From: Gemmatimonadales bacterium
GTDB lineage: Bacteria > Gemmatimonadota > Gemmatimonadetes > Gemmatimonadales > GWC2-71-9
Direction of reading: 5' to 3'
Length of the DNA: 9,741 bases
Assembly: GCA_013816685.1 (NCBI GenBank)
Contig: JACDDX010000039.1
Coordinates: forward strand, 1-9,741
Below are positions 1 to 6,225 of this stretch, piece after piece. Within the stretch, counting starts at the first letter, position 1, and every line of letters begins with the position of its first letter. A program made the position numbers and the translations under genes. Under the pieces are notes generated by a model. It ran no database searches. It was not told the origin of the DNA and saw only the letters and a list, made by a program, of their open reading frames with translations.

Positions 1-9
1 CCTGTAGGC

Positions 10-38
10 TTGAGGGGAGTGGGACGCACGAATATAAT
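10..38 (+). promoter_or_regulatory. sigma70-type promoter of lptFG
   Basis: The sequence shows TTGAGG at 10-15 and a perfect TATAAT at 33-38, separated by 17 bp, the optimal spacing for a housekeeping sigma factor. Transcription would start near 44-46, leaving a 5' leader of about 32-34 nt before the GTG start at 78. TATAAT stands out in otherwise GC-rich DNA. No operator or riboswitch-like structure is evident in the leader. Inference from consensus match only. Confidence 0.65.
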
Positions 39-77
39 CCGGGTGGAAACCCCTTACAACCAGAGAACTTAGCCTCC

Positions 78-1643
78 GTGCGCCTGCTCAGTCGCTATCT
101 CCTCCGCCAGTTGGCGGCACCGTTCCTGTTCGCGCTGGTGGCCCAGACCAGCCTCATGCTGCTGAGCCAGATCGCCAAGAAGTTCGGCGCGCTGGTGGGC
201 AAGGGGCTGCCGTGGGGAGTCATCGCGGAAGTGTTCGCCCTGAGCCTGCCGTTCATCATCGCCATGACACTGCCGATGGCGGTGCTCCTCGCGGTGCTCT
301 ACACGTTCAGCCATCTCGCGGCCGACAACGAGATCACCGCCATGCGGGCGAGCGGGATCAGTGTCTACCAGGTGCTCGCGCCGGTACTCGCCTGGGGCGT
401 GCTGATGGCGGGGTTCAACTTCACCTTCGTCGATCAGGTCCTGCCCCGCACCAACGCGCGGCTCCGGAATCTGCTGATCGACATCGGTCGGAAGAAGCCG
501 ACCTTCGAGCTGCGGGAGCAGGTGATCAACGAGGTTCCGCCCTCGCAGTACTTCCTCCGCGCCGGCCGGATCGACCCGGCCACCGGCCATCTGCGCGACG
601 TCACCATCTATGACGTCGGTGGCGAGACGGCGCGCCGGGTGATCTACGCCGACAGCGGGATCATGGCCTACGCCGAGGGGCAGACTGACCTGAGTCTTCG
701 ACTGTACGACGGCGCGATCCATCAATATCGCCCCCGGGAGCCCCAGACCTTCCAGGTGACGTACTACAAGATCAACGATATCCGGGTCAAGAACGTCTTC
801 GACGAGCTGCAGCGAAACACCAGCGAAGCCGTGCGCGGCGACCGCGAGATGAGCACCTGCGAGATGCTGACGGTCATCCGCGACGCCCGCCGCGACGGCA
901 CCGAGGCGCGGGAGGACCGAGCCGTTCTGATGGAGCGGGATCTGCATTCCCTCCTCCGGCTGCCACAGCGTCCCGGTGCGGCGCTCAGCCCTGACTCATT
1001 GATGGAGCCGGTATACTGCCGCTGGCTGTACCGGGCGCAGCAGGCGCTGCTTCCCAAGACGGCTCAGGCGCAGGAGCCCGCACAGCGGCCGGCGAAGATC
1101 CAGCAGCCCGCGAAGGTCCAGCAGCCGGTCAGGAAGAACAAGGTCAGCGTCACGCGGGCGCCGAAGGTGGCCGAGCAGCCGACGGCCGAGCTGTCCAGCT
1201 GGTCCGAGGTGCTGACGACGAAGGACCGCGCGCAGGACGCCGACCGGCGCGCCGCCCGGTTCCTGGTCGAGGTGCACAAGAAGTGGGCGATCAGTCTGGC
1301 CTGCGTCTCGTTCGTGCTGATCGGCATCGTGATGGCGCTCCGGTTTCCCCGTGGCGGCATCGGCCTCGTCATCGGCGGCGGCCTCCTCGTCTTTTCGGTT
1401 CACTACGTTGGGCTCACCGCCGGCGAGAGCCTCGCCGACCGCGGGTTCGCGTCGCCGTGGGTCGCGATGTGGACGCCGAACATCGTGCTCACGGTCGTGG
1501 GCATCATCGGCCTCGTCCGCGTGAGCCGGGAGTCGGGGTCGACGCGCGGCGGCGATTTCCAGGAACTGCTCGAGTCGATCCGGCACCGGGGGCGGCGCCT
1601 GCCCGGATCGTGGCGACGCGCTCGGCGGGCTGGGGGCGCATGA
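78..1643 (+). CDS. lptF: LPS export system permease LptF (YjgP/YjgQ family), with an extra insert
   Basis: Inner-membrane permease subunit which, with LptG and the ATPase LptB, extracts lipopolysaccharide from the inner membrane and passes it to the LptC/LptA bridge. The 521-residue product starts at GTG 78 with a typical LptF N-terminus (MRLLSRYLLRQL). Hydrophobic helices lie at about 13-33, 51-79 and 97-117, and at 403-421, 427-447 and 465-482. Between them is a soluble beta-rich region (about 140-240) expected to be the periplasmic jellyroll. Family-like motifs are EITAMRASGIS (85-95) and LPRTN (122-126). It is well over 100 residues longer than usual LptF (about 360-390) because residues about 290-392 form an extra Pro/Gln/Lys/Ala-rich segment; the Arg-rich tail after 483 adds some length. 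No strong Shine-Dalgarno precedes the start. The stop overlaps lptG by 4 bp. No frameshift is seen and both halves are in one frame. LptF rather than LptG is assigned from gene order and motif flavour. Confidence 0.9.
   Translation: MRLLSRYLLRQLAAPFLFALVAQTSLMLLSQIAKKFGALVGKGLPWGVIAEVFALSLPFIIAMTLPMAVLLAVLYTFSHLAADNEITAMRASGISVYQVLAPVLAWGVLMAGFNFTFVDQVLPRTNARLRNLLIDIGRKKPTFELREQVINEVPPSQYFLRAGRIDPATGHLRDVTIYDVGGETARRVIYADSGIMAYAEGQTDLSLRLYDGAIHQYRPREPQTFQVTYYKINDIRVKNVFDELQRNTSEAVRGDREMSTCEMLTVIRDARRDGTEAREDRAVLMERDLHSLLRLPQRPGAALSPDSLMEPVYCRWLYRAQQALLPKTAQAQEPAQRPAKIQQPAKVQQPVRKNKVSVTRAPKVAEQPTAELSSWSEVLTTKDRAQDADRRAARFLVEVHKKWAISLACVSFVLIGIVMALRFPRGGIGLVIGGGLLVFSVHYVGLTAGESLADRGFASPWVAMWTPNIVLTVVGIIGLVRVSRESGSTRGGDFQELLESIRHRGRRLPGSWRRARRAGGA
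1089..1124 (+). repeat. two-copy 18-bp tandem repeat inside lptF
   Basis: Two adjacent 18-bp units (1089-1106 and 1107-1124) match at 16 of 18 positions and encode PAKIQQ followed by PAKVQQ. A further partial copy (encoding PV) follows. They lie in the low-complexity insert of LptF (residues 338-349). This looks like a small in-frame duplication that helped build the insert. Confidence 0.75.
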
Positions 1644-2722
1644 TCCTCCGCCATCTCGACCGGTACGTGCTCGGAAGCTGGCTCCGGATCTTCTTCCTGA
1701 CCGCGTTCGGCTTCCCCATCGTCTCCATCCTGATCAATCTCACCGACTCGCTGAGCAAGCTGCTCGACCGCGGGCTCACGGTCCGCGAGATCGTGACCAG
1801 TTACGTCTACTCGATCCCCGAGAACGCCTTTCTGGTGATGCCGGCGGCGGTGCTGTTCGCGACCGTGTTCACGATCGGCGCGATGGGGCGCTACTCCGAG
1901 TTGACTGCGGCCAAGGCGGGCGGCCAGAGCTTCCACCGGTTGATGCTCCCGATCTTCGCGGCGGCGGTCGGTGCGGCGGGGTTCGCCTTCCTGGTGGGTG
2001 AGCTCGCGCCCGGCGCCACCGCCAAACAGCTCGAGCTGCAGAAGGCCCGGCCGACGCGTTCGGCCACGGCGCGCTTCAATTTCGTGTACCGCGGTGACCA
2101 GGGCTGGGTCTATACGGTGCGGGCGCTCGACGTCGGCAATCGGCAGCTCAAGGGGCTCCTCTTCGAACGGCAGGGCCGGGGCGGGGACTATCCCGGACTG
2201 GTAATCACGGCCGACAGCGCCACGTACGACGGTCGGGCCGGGCGGTGGCAGCTCCGGACCGGGTCGAGCCGTGTCATCGCGGGTCCCGGGCGCGTGGCGA
2301 CGTTCGGTTTCCGGAAGCTGCGGCTGCGCTCGCTCACCCAAACGCCGGCCGATCTGATGGCCGAGCCCAAAGCGCCGGACGAGATGCGATACGCCGAGTT
2401 GGGACGCTACATCGAGGCGCTCAAGCGGTCGGGGAACGACGCGAACAAGCTGATCGTGGAACGGGCGCTCAAGGTCGCGCTGCCGGTCACCTGTCTCATC
2501 ATCGCGCTGTTCGGCGCACCGCTCGCGGTCACCTCACCCCGGGCTGGTGCCGCGGTCGGCGTCGCCATCAGCCTCGGTACGACGGTGATCTTCCTGCTCA
2601 TGACCCAGATCACGAAGGCGGTCGGCGCCGGCGGTCTGATCGACCCGCGGGTCGCGGCGTGGCTGCCGAACGGCGTGTTCTTCCTCGCTGGGCTGCTCCT
2701 GCTGGCGAGAGTACGGACGTAG
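1640..2722 (+). CDS. lptG: LPS export system permease LptG (YjgP/YjgQ family)
   Basis: Second permease of the LptB2FG lipopolysaccharide exporter. The 360-residue product has normal family length. The ATG at 1640 overlaps the lptF stop in an ATGA junction, implying translational coupling and equal dosage of the two subunits. A longer in-frame reading upstream would run far into lptF and encode an unrelated Arg/Pro-rich sequence, so 1640 is preferred. Helices are predicted at about 13-35, 58-83 and 100-121, and at 277-298, 301-323 and 340-357. The periplasmic beta-rich domain spans about 145-235. The segment GRYSELTAAKAGG (83-95) is the cytoplasmic coupling-helix region typical of the family. 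Unlike LptF it has no insert. LptB, LptC and LptA are not in this window. Confidence 0.9.
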   Translation: MILRHLDRYVLGSWLRIFFLTAFGFPIVSILINLTDSLSKLLDRGLTVREIVTSYVYSIPENAFLVMPAAVLFATVFTIGAMGRYSELTAAKAGGQSFHRLMLPIFAAAVGAAGFAFLVGELAPGATAKQLELQKARPTRSATARFNFVYRGDQGWVYTVRALDVGNRQLKGLLFERQGRGGDYPGLVITADSATYDGRAGRWQLRTGSSRVIAGPGRVATFGFRKLRLRSLTQTPADLMAEPKAPDEMRYAELGRYIEALKRSGNDANKLIVERALKVALPVTCLIIALFGAPLAVTSPRAGAAVGVAISLGTTVIFLLMTQITKAVGAGGLIDPRVAAWLPNGVFFLAGLLLLARVRT

Positions 2723-2740
2723 GAAACTCGCTGACTCATC

Positions 2741-2772
2741 GGCTGTCACCCTGGAGCGAAGCGGAAGGGGCC
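2741..2772. repeat. GCGAAGC-cored hairpin, possible dispersed intergenic repeat
   Basis: CCCT at 2749-2752 can pair with AGGG at 2766-2769. Between them, GC (2756-2757) and GC (2761-2762) can pair around GAA, flanked by symmetric GGA bulges. GGC (2741-2743) can also pair with GCC (2770-2772) as an outer clamp. The text resembles the TGTCACCCTGAGCGAAGCGA type of intergenic repeat that I recall from many unrelated bacterial genomes, here with small insertions. No T-tract follows, so a role as an intrinsic terminator is doubtful. Confidence 0.4.
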
Positions 2773-2835
2773 AGAGTCTTCCACCGAGACGGGCCCGTGC
2801 GTCGGAACCCGGCCCAGTTGAAGCAACCCGCCCGC

Positions 2836-2841
2836 TATATT
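2836..2841 (+). promoter_or_regulatory. candidate -10 box of nadBAC
   Basis: TATATT at 2836-2841 is the only AT-rich hexamer in the spacer. No good -35 sits 16-18 bp upstream; TTGAAG at 2818-2823 is only 12 bp away. If used, transcription would start at about 2848-2852, at or just before the nadB ATG at 2852. This agrees with the absence of a Shine-Dalgarno sequence there and suggests a leaderless or nearly leaderless mRNA. Confidence 0.4.
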
Positions 2842-2851
2842 TCCCCTCGTC

Positions 2852-4369
2852 ATGACAACCGCCCGTCCCATCATCGTCGGAACCGGTATCGCCGGGCTGT
2901 GGACTGCCTGGCGGCTGGCGTCGGAGGGGCAGGCGGTGGTCCTGATGACCAAGGAAGCGCTGGCCGACAGCGCGAGCGCATGGGCGCAGGGCGGCATCGC
3001 TGTGGCGATGGGTCCGGGCGACAGCCCCAGTCAGCACGCCGCCGACACCATGGCTGCGAGCGACGGCATGGCCGACCCGGAAGCCGTCCGCATTCTCACC
3101 AGCGAGGGTCCGGGCCGGATCTACGAGCTCCTGGCACTCGGGGCGCGGTTCGACCGGGGGCCGGACGGCCGACTCGGCTTCGGCCTCGAGGCGGCGCACA
3201 CCCGCGCCCGGATCCTGCACGCCGGCGGCGATCGGACCGGCGCCCACCTCGTCGCCTGCCTCACCGCGGTGGTCCGCACTAACCCCCTCATCGAGATCCA
3301 GGAGCACGTCGAGGTCATCCGGGTCCTGCTGCACGACGGCCGAGCGGTGGGCGTCGTCGCCCTGCCGCAGGGCGGGACCAGCTATCCCATGTTCGCCCCG
3401 GCGGTGATACTTGCGACGGGGGGCGTGGGCCAGCTCTACGAGGTCACGACCAACCCCCGCGTCGCGACCGCCGATGGCTGGGCACTCGCGCATCAGGCCG
3501 GCGCTGATCTCAAGGACCTCGAGTTTCTCCAGTTTCATCCGACCGCACTCAAGCTGCCCGGTGTCAATCCGGCACCGCTGGTGAGCGAGGCAGTTCGCGG
3601 CGCGGGCGCCATCCTGATCGACCGCGAACGCCGGCGCTTCGCCCTCGATACCGATTCCCGGGGCGAGCTGGCGCCGCGCGACGTGGTCTCGCGCGCCGTG
3701 GCCGCGGCCGACGCGGCCGGCGGTGCCTGGCTCGACGCCCGGGCGGTCCCCGATTTCGCCAGCGCCTTTCCCGGGATCACCGCGATACTCGGGCACTACG
3801 GGCTCGATGGCTCGCGCGACCTGCTGCCCGTCGCGCCCGCGCTCCACTACGCGATGGGCGGCATCGTCACCGATCTGGAGGGCCGGAGCTCGGTCGCCGA
3901 CCTCTGGGCGGTGGGTGAGGTCGCGCGAACCGGCGTGCACGGCGCCAACCGGCTCGCCTCCAACTCGCTGCTGGAAGGGCTGGTCTTCGCCGACCGGGTG
4001 GGCCGTTCGGTCGGCGCCTCGCTGGAGACACCCCGTGCTCCGGTGCCGGACAATCTTCCGGTTGATCGCGAAACCGACTCGGGCGCCGACGCCCACTGCG
4101 GGCCGCTCCGGGACGAGATGCGCCGGCTCATGACCGCGGACGTGGGCCTGCAGCGGACCGAGGCCTCCCTGCTGCATGCCGAGCAGGAGCTGGCGCGGCT
4201 CTCGGACGAGACGCCGCCCGCGGCGTGGCGCACCGGGAACCAGCTCCGGGTCGCGCGGCTCATCACCGAGGCGGCCCGCCGCCGTCGGGAGAGCCGGGGC
4301 GGCCATGCCCGGCTCGACTATCCGCCGGCGAGCGCCGCCGCGAGCACCAAGCGCAAGGAGGCGGTGTGA
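2852..4369 (+). CDS. nadB: L-aspartate oxidase NadB
   Basis: Cytoplasmic FAD enzyme oxidising L-aspartate to iminoaspartate, first step of de novo NAD synthesis; fumarate or O2 reoxidises the flavin. It has 505 residues, within the usual range. The N-terminal Rossmann motif VGTGIAGL (9-16) lies right after the ATG, which supports this start. SAWAQGGIA (42-50) is the conserved FAD-contact segment. By comparison with the E. coli enzyme, the catalytic or substrate-binding residues appear to be E113, H229 (in FHPT), R276 (in APRD), H332 (in LHYAMGG) and R367 (in GANRLASNSLLE). The 35-residue spacing between the last two matches E. coli H351-R386. The last 100 or so residues form the helical C-terminal domain of the succinate dehydrogenase/fumarate reductase flavoprotein superfamily. 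These motifs favour NadB over SdhA/FrdA, and the adjacent nadA and nadC confirm it. The 3' end overlaps nadA by 4 bp. Confidence 0.96.
   Translation: MTTARPIIVGTGIAGLWTAWRLASEGQAVVLMTKEALADSASAWAQGGIAVAMGPGDSPSQHAADTMAASDGMADPEAVRILTSEGPGRIYELLALGARFDRGPDGRLGFGLEAAHTRARILHAGGDRTGAHLVACLTAVVRTNPLIEIQEHVEVIRVLLHDGRAVGVVALPQGGTSYPMFAPAVILATGGVGQLYEVTTNPRVATADGWALAHQAGADLKDLEFLQFHPTALKLPGVNPAPLVSEAVRGAGAILIDRERRRFALDTDSRGELAPRDVVSRAVAAADAAGGAWLDARAVPDFASAFPGITAILGHYGLDGSRDLLPVAPALHYAMGGIVTDLEGRSSVADLWAVGEVARTGVHGANRLASNSLLEGLVFADRVGRSVGASLETPRAPVPDNLPVDRETDSGADAHCGPLRDEMRRLMTADVGLQRTEASLLHAEQELARLSDETPPAAWRTGNQLRVARLITEAARRRRESRGGHARLDYPPASAAASTKRKEAV
4355..4361 (+). promoter_or_regulatory. ribosome binding site deciding the nadA start
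   Basis: AAGGAGG at 4355-4361, within the end of nadB, lies 4 nt before the GTG at 4366. It selects this GTG over the in-frame ATG at 4225, which would read through nadB and add 47 non-family residues. It is the strongest Shine-Dalgarno sequence I noticed in the window. Confidence 0.75.
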
Positions 4370-5364
4370 CGCTGGTCCTGCCAGTGATCGAGGTCCCGAC
4401 CGAGACGCCCGAGGAGATGGCGCGGCTGCAGGCCGAGATCCGCGGTCTGGCGAAGCAGCGCAACGCCGTGGTGCTGGCCCACAACTATCAGCGGCCGGAA
4501 GTGCAGGATGTCGCCGACTACGTGGGCGACTCGCTGGGCCTCTCGCGCCAGGCGGCGAACACGCCGGCCGACGTCATCATCTTCTGCGGCGTCCATTTCA
4601 TGGCCGAGACGGCCGCGATCCTGAGTCCAGCGAAACGGGTGCTGCTGCCCGACCTCGACGCCGGTTGTTCGCTCGCGGCGACGATCACCGCCGCGGACGT
4701 GCGGGCGTGGAAGGCAGAGTTTCCGGGGTACATCGCCGTCGGGTACGTGAACACTACCGCCGACGTGAAGGCCGAGCTGGACTACTGCTGCACCAGCGGC
4801 AACGTGCTCGACGTGATCGATGCGATCCCCGCCGACAAGGGCATTCTCTTCCTGCCCGACTTCTTCCTCGGCAGTCACGTGCGCCGGATGCGGCCCGACC
4901 GGAAGGTCGAGGTCTGGATGGGCGAGTGCCATGTCCATAAGGGCATCCGGCCGGAGACGCTGAATCAGGCGCGGGCCGATTATCCCGATGCCGAGGTGCT
5001 GGTGCACCCGGAGTGCGGCTGCGCGGGCCAGCTCATCTACGCGATGGGAATGGGCGACATCGACCCGGAAGGGCTGCACATCACCTCGACTGAGGGGATG
5101 GTGCGCGCGGTGACCGAGCGTCCCGCGAGCCGATTCATCATCGCGACCGAGACCGGGATCATGCACCGGATGGGGCAGGTGGCTCCGACCAAGCAGTTCA
5201 TCGCGGCTGACCCGGAAGCGGTGTGCGCATACATGAAGACCATCACGCTGCCCCGGGTGCGCGACTCGCTCGCGCTCGATCGGTATCACATCACCGTGCC
5301 GGCCGACGTCGCCGGGCGCGCCCGCCTCGCGATCGACCGCATGGTGGCGCTCGGCGCGAAGTAG
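4366..5364 (+). CDS. nadA: quinolinate synthase NadA
   Basis: Cytoplasmic [4Fe-4S] enzyme condensing iminoaspartate with dihydroxyacetone phosphate to give quinolinate, second step of NAD synthesis. It has 332 residues from GTG 4366, which overlaps the nadB stop (GTGA). The cluster ligands by family comparison are C101 (AGCSLA), C188 (GECHVH) and C287 (VCAYMK). The 87-residue gap between the first two equals that in E. coli (C113/C200) and T. maritima (C81/C168). Other conserved segments are VLAHNYQRPEVQ (36-47), GDSLGLS (54-60), CGVHFMAETA (74-83), HPEC (214-217) and ATETGIMHRM (260-269). Around the third ligand there is a single Cys instead of the E. coli CxxCxxC, as in the shorter archaeal and Thermotoga-type enzymes. 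Extra cysteines at 74, 141, 142, 217 and 219 are not assigned to the cluster. Coupling with nadB makes sense because iminoaspartate is unstable. Confidence 0.96.
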   Translation: MTLVLPVIEVPTETPEEMARLQAEIRGLAKQRNAVVLAHNYQRPEVQDVADYVGDSLGLSRQAANTPADVIIFCGVHFMAETAAILSPAKRVLLPDLDAGCSLAATITAADVRAWKAEFPGYIAVGYVNTTADVKAELDYCCTSGNVLDVIDAIPADKGILFLPDFFLGSHVRRMRPDRKVEVWMGECHVHKGIRPETLNQARADYPDAEVLVHPECGCAGQLIYAMGMGDIDPEGLHITSTEGMVRAVTERPASRFIIATETGIMHRMGQVAPTKQFIAADPEAVCAYMKTITLPRVRDSLALDRYHITVPADVAGRARLAIDRMVALGAK

Positions 5365-5369
5365 CACGG

Positions 5370-6218
5370 GTGACGATCCCCACCGATTTCCAGGTGGCGG
5401 AGCTCGCCCTGGCGGCGCTGGCCGAGGACGGCGACCGCGACCTCACCTCCGACATGACCGTGGAACCCGGACTCCCGGCCGACGCCCGCATCGAGTTCCG
5501 GAGCGGCGGGGTGCTCGCCGGCGCACCCTACGCCGACGCGGTCGCGCGCGCGTGCGACTGCGCCATCGGCTGGCACGTCGCCGATGGGGACGAGGTCGCG
5601 GCCGGCGCCGTCGTGGGCACGCTCAACGGCCCGCTCGCGGGCGTGCTGCGCGCCGAGCGCTCGCTGCTCAACCTGCTGCAGCGCGCGTCGGGCATCGCAA
5701 CGGCGACGCGCGCGTACGTCCATGCCGTCACCGGGACCGGTTGCCGCATCCTCCACACCCGGAAGACCGCGCCCGCGCTCCGGGTGCTCGACGTGGCCGG
5801 GGTCGTTGCCGGCGGTGGTGGGGTGCACCGGCTCGACCTCAGTCACGCGGTGATGGTCAAGGACAATCACTGGCAGGCGCTCGCGCGAGGCGGGCGGACG
5901 CTGGCCGACGCCCTCGCGCGCGCCCGCGCTGCCGGGGTACAGGCGCTCTACGTAGAAGTGGAGACGCCGGCGCAGCTCGACGAAGCCTGCGCCGCCGGCG
6001 CGACTCGGCTCCTCATCGACAACCAGACGCCTGCGATGGTGCGCGCGTGGGGGGCCGAGGCGCGGCGGCAGTCGCCCGGCATCGAGATCGAGGCGACCGG
6101 CGGCATCACGCTGGACAACGTGCGGGCGTATGCGGAGTCGGGAGCGGATTACATCTCGATCGGCGCGCTGACCCACAGCGTGCGCGCCGCCGACCTGGCG
6201 GTTGAGGTGCGGTTTTAG
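5370..6218 (+). CDS. nadC: nicotinate-nucleotide pyrophosphorylase (carboxylating) NadC
   Basis: Quinolinate phosphoribosyltransferase: quinolinate plus PRPP gives nicotinate mononucleotide, CO2 and pyrophosphate. The 282-residue product starts at GTG 5370, 5 nt after the nadA stop; upstream in-frame sequence overlaps nadA and encodes no family residues. Active-site residues align with those of the M. tuberculosis enzyme by spacing: R105, R131-K132 (in HTRKTAP), H153-R154 (in GVHRLDL), K164 (in MVKDNHW), E196 and D217. The C-terminal phosphate-binding stretch is ATGGIT (242-247) and ISIGALTHS (262-270). The N-terminal about 110 residues form the mixed alpha/beta domain and the rest the incomplete TIM barrel. 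The Shine-Dalgarno is weak, so translation probably depends on coupling to nadA. The stop is 7 bp from the end of the convergent permease gene. Together with nadB and nadA it completes the route from aspartate to NaMN; nadD and nadE lie elsewhere. Confidence 0.96.
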   Translation: MTIPTDFQVAELALAALAEDGDRDLTSDMTVEPGLPADARIEFRSGGVLAGAPYADAVARACDCAIGWHVADGDEVAAGAVVGTLNGPLAGVLRAERSLLNLLQRASGIATATRAYVHAVTGTGCRILHTRKTAPALRVLDVAGVVAGGGGVHRLDLSHAVMVKDNHWQALARGGRTLADALARARAAGVQALYVEVETPAQLDEACAAGATRLLIDNQTPAMVRAWGAEARRQSPGIEIEATGGITLDNVRAYAESGADYISIGALTHSVRAADLAVEVRF

Positions 6219-6225
6219 AGTTGGC

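Larger units (their letters stand above)
2723..2851. other. intergenic spacer lptG-nadB
   Basis: These 129 bp separate the lptFG and nad operons. They contain a small GCGAAGC-cored hairpin (about 2749-2769) and a TATATT box close to nadB. I see no convincing small ORF, no U-tract terminator and no riboswitch fold. Confidence 0.6.

Noticed and set aside
41..52. GGGT-GGAA-ACCC mini-hairpin with a GNRA-like loop in the lptF leader
   Set aside because: The predicted transcription start (44-46) falls inside the first arm, so the hairpin would probably not form in the mRNA; a 4-bp stem is also common by chance.
78..1643. Frameshift or gene fusion as the reason for the long LptF
   Set aside because: Both conserved halves are in the same frame with coding-like third positions throughout, so an insertion explains the length better than an error.
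2749..2769. Intrinsic terminator of lptFG
   Set aside because: The stem is weak and interrupted and there is no T-tract downstream on either strand.
2723..2851. Possible NAD-responsive operator or NAD riboswitch upstream of nadB
   Set aside because: I could not find a convincing NrtR-, NadR- or NiaR-like palindrome, and the predicted leader is too short for a riboswitch.
2534..4306. 590-codon open frame on the minus strand across lptG and nadB
   Set aside because: It lies opposite well-supported lptG and nadB, its product is Arg/Gly/Pro/His-rich with no recognisable motif, and long antisense frames are expected in such GC-rich coding DNA.
4318..5367. 349-codon minus-strand frame opposite nadA
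   Set aside because: It is His/Arg/Asp-rich antisense translation of nadA with no independent evidence.
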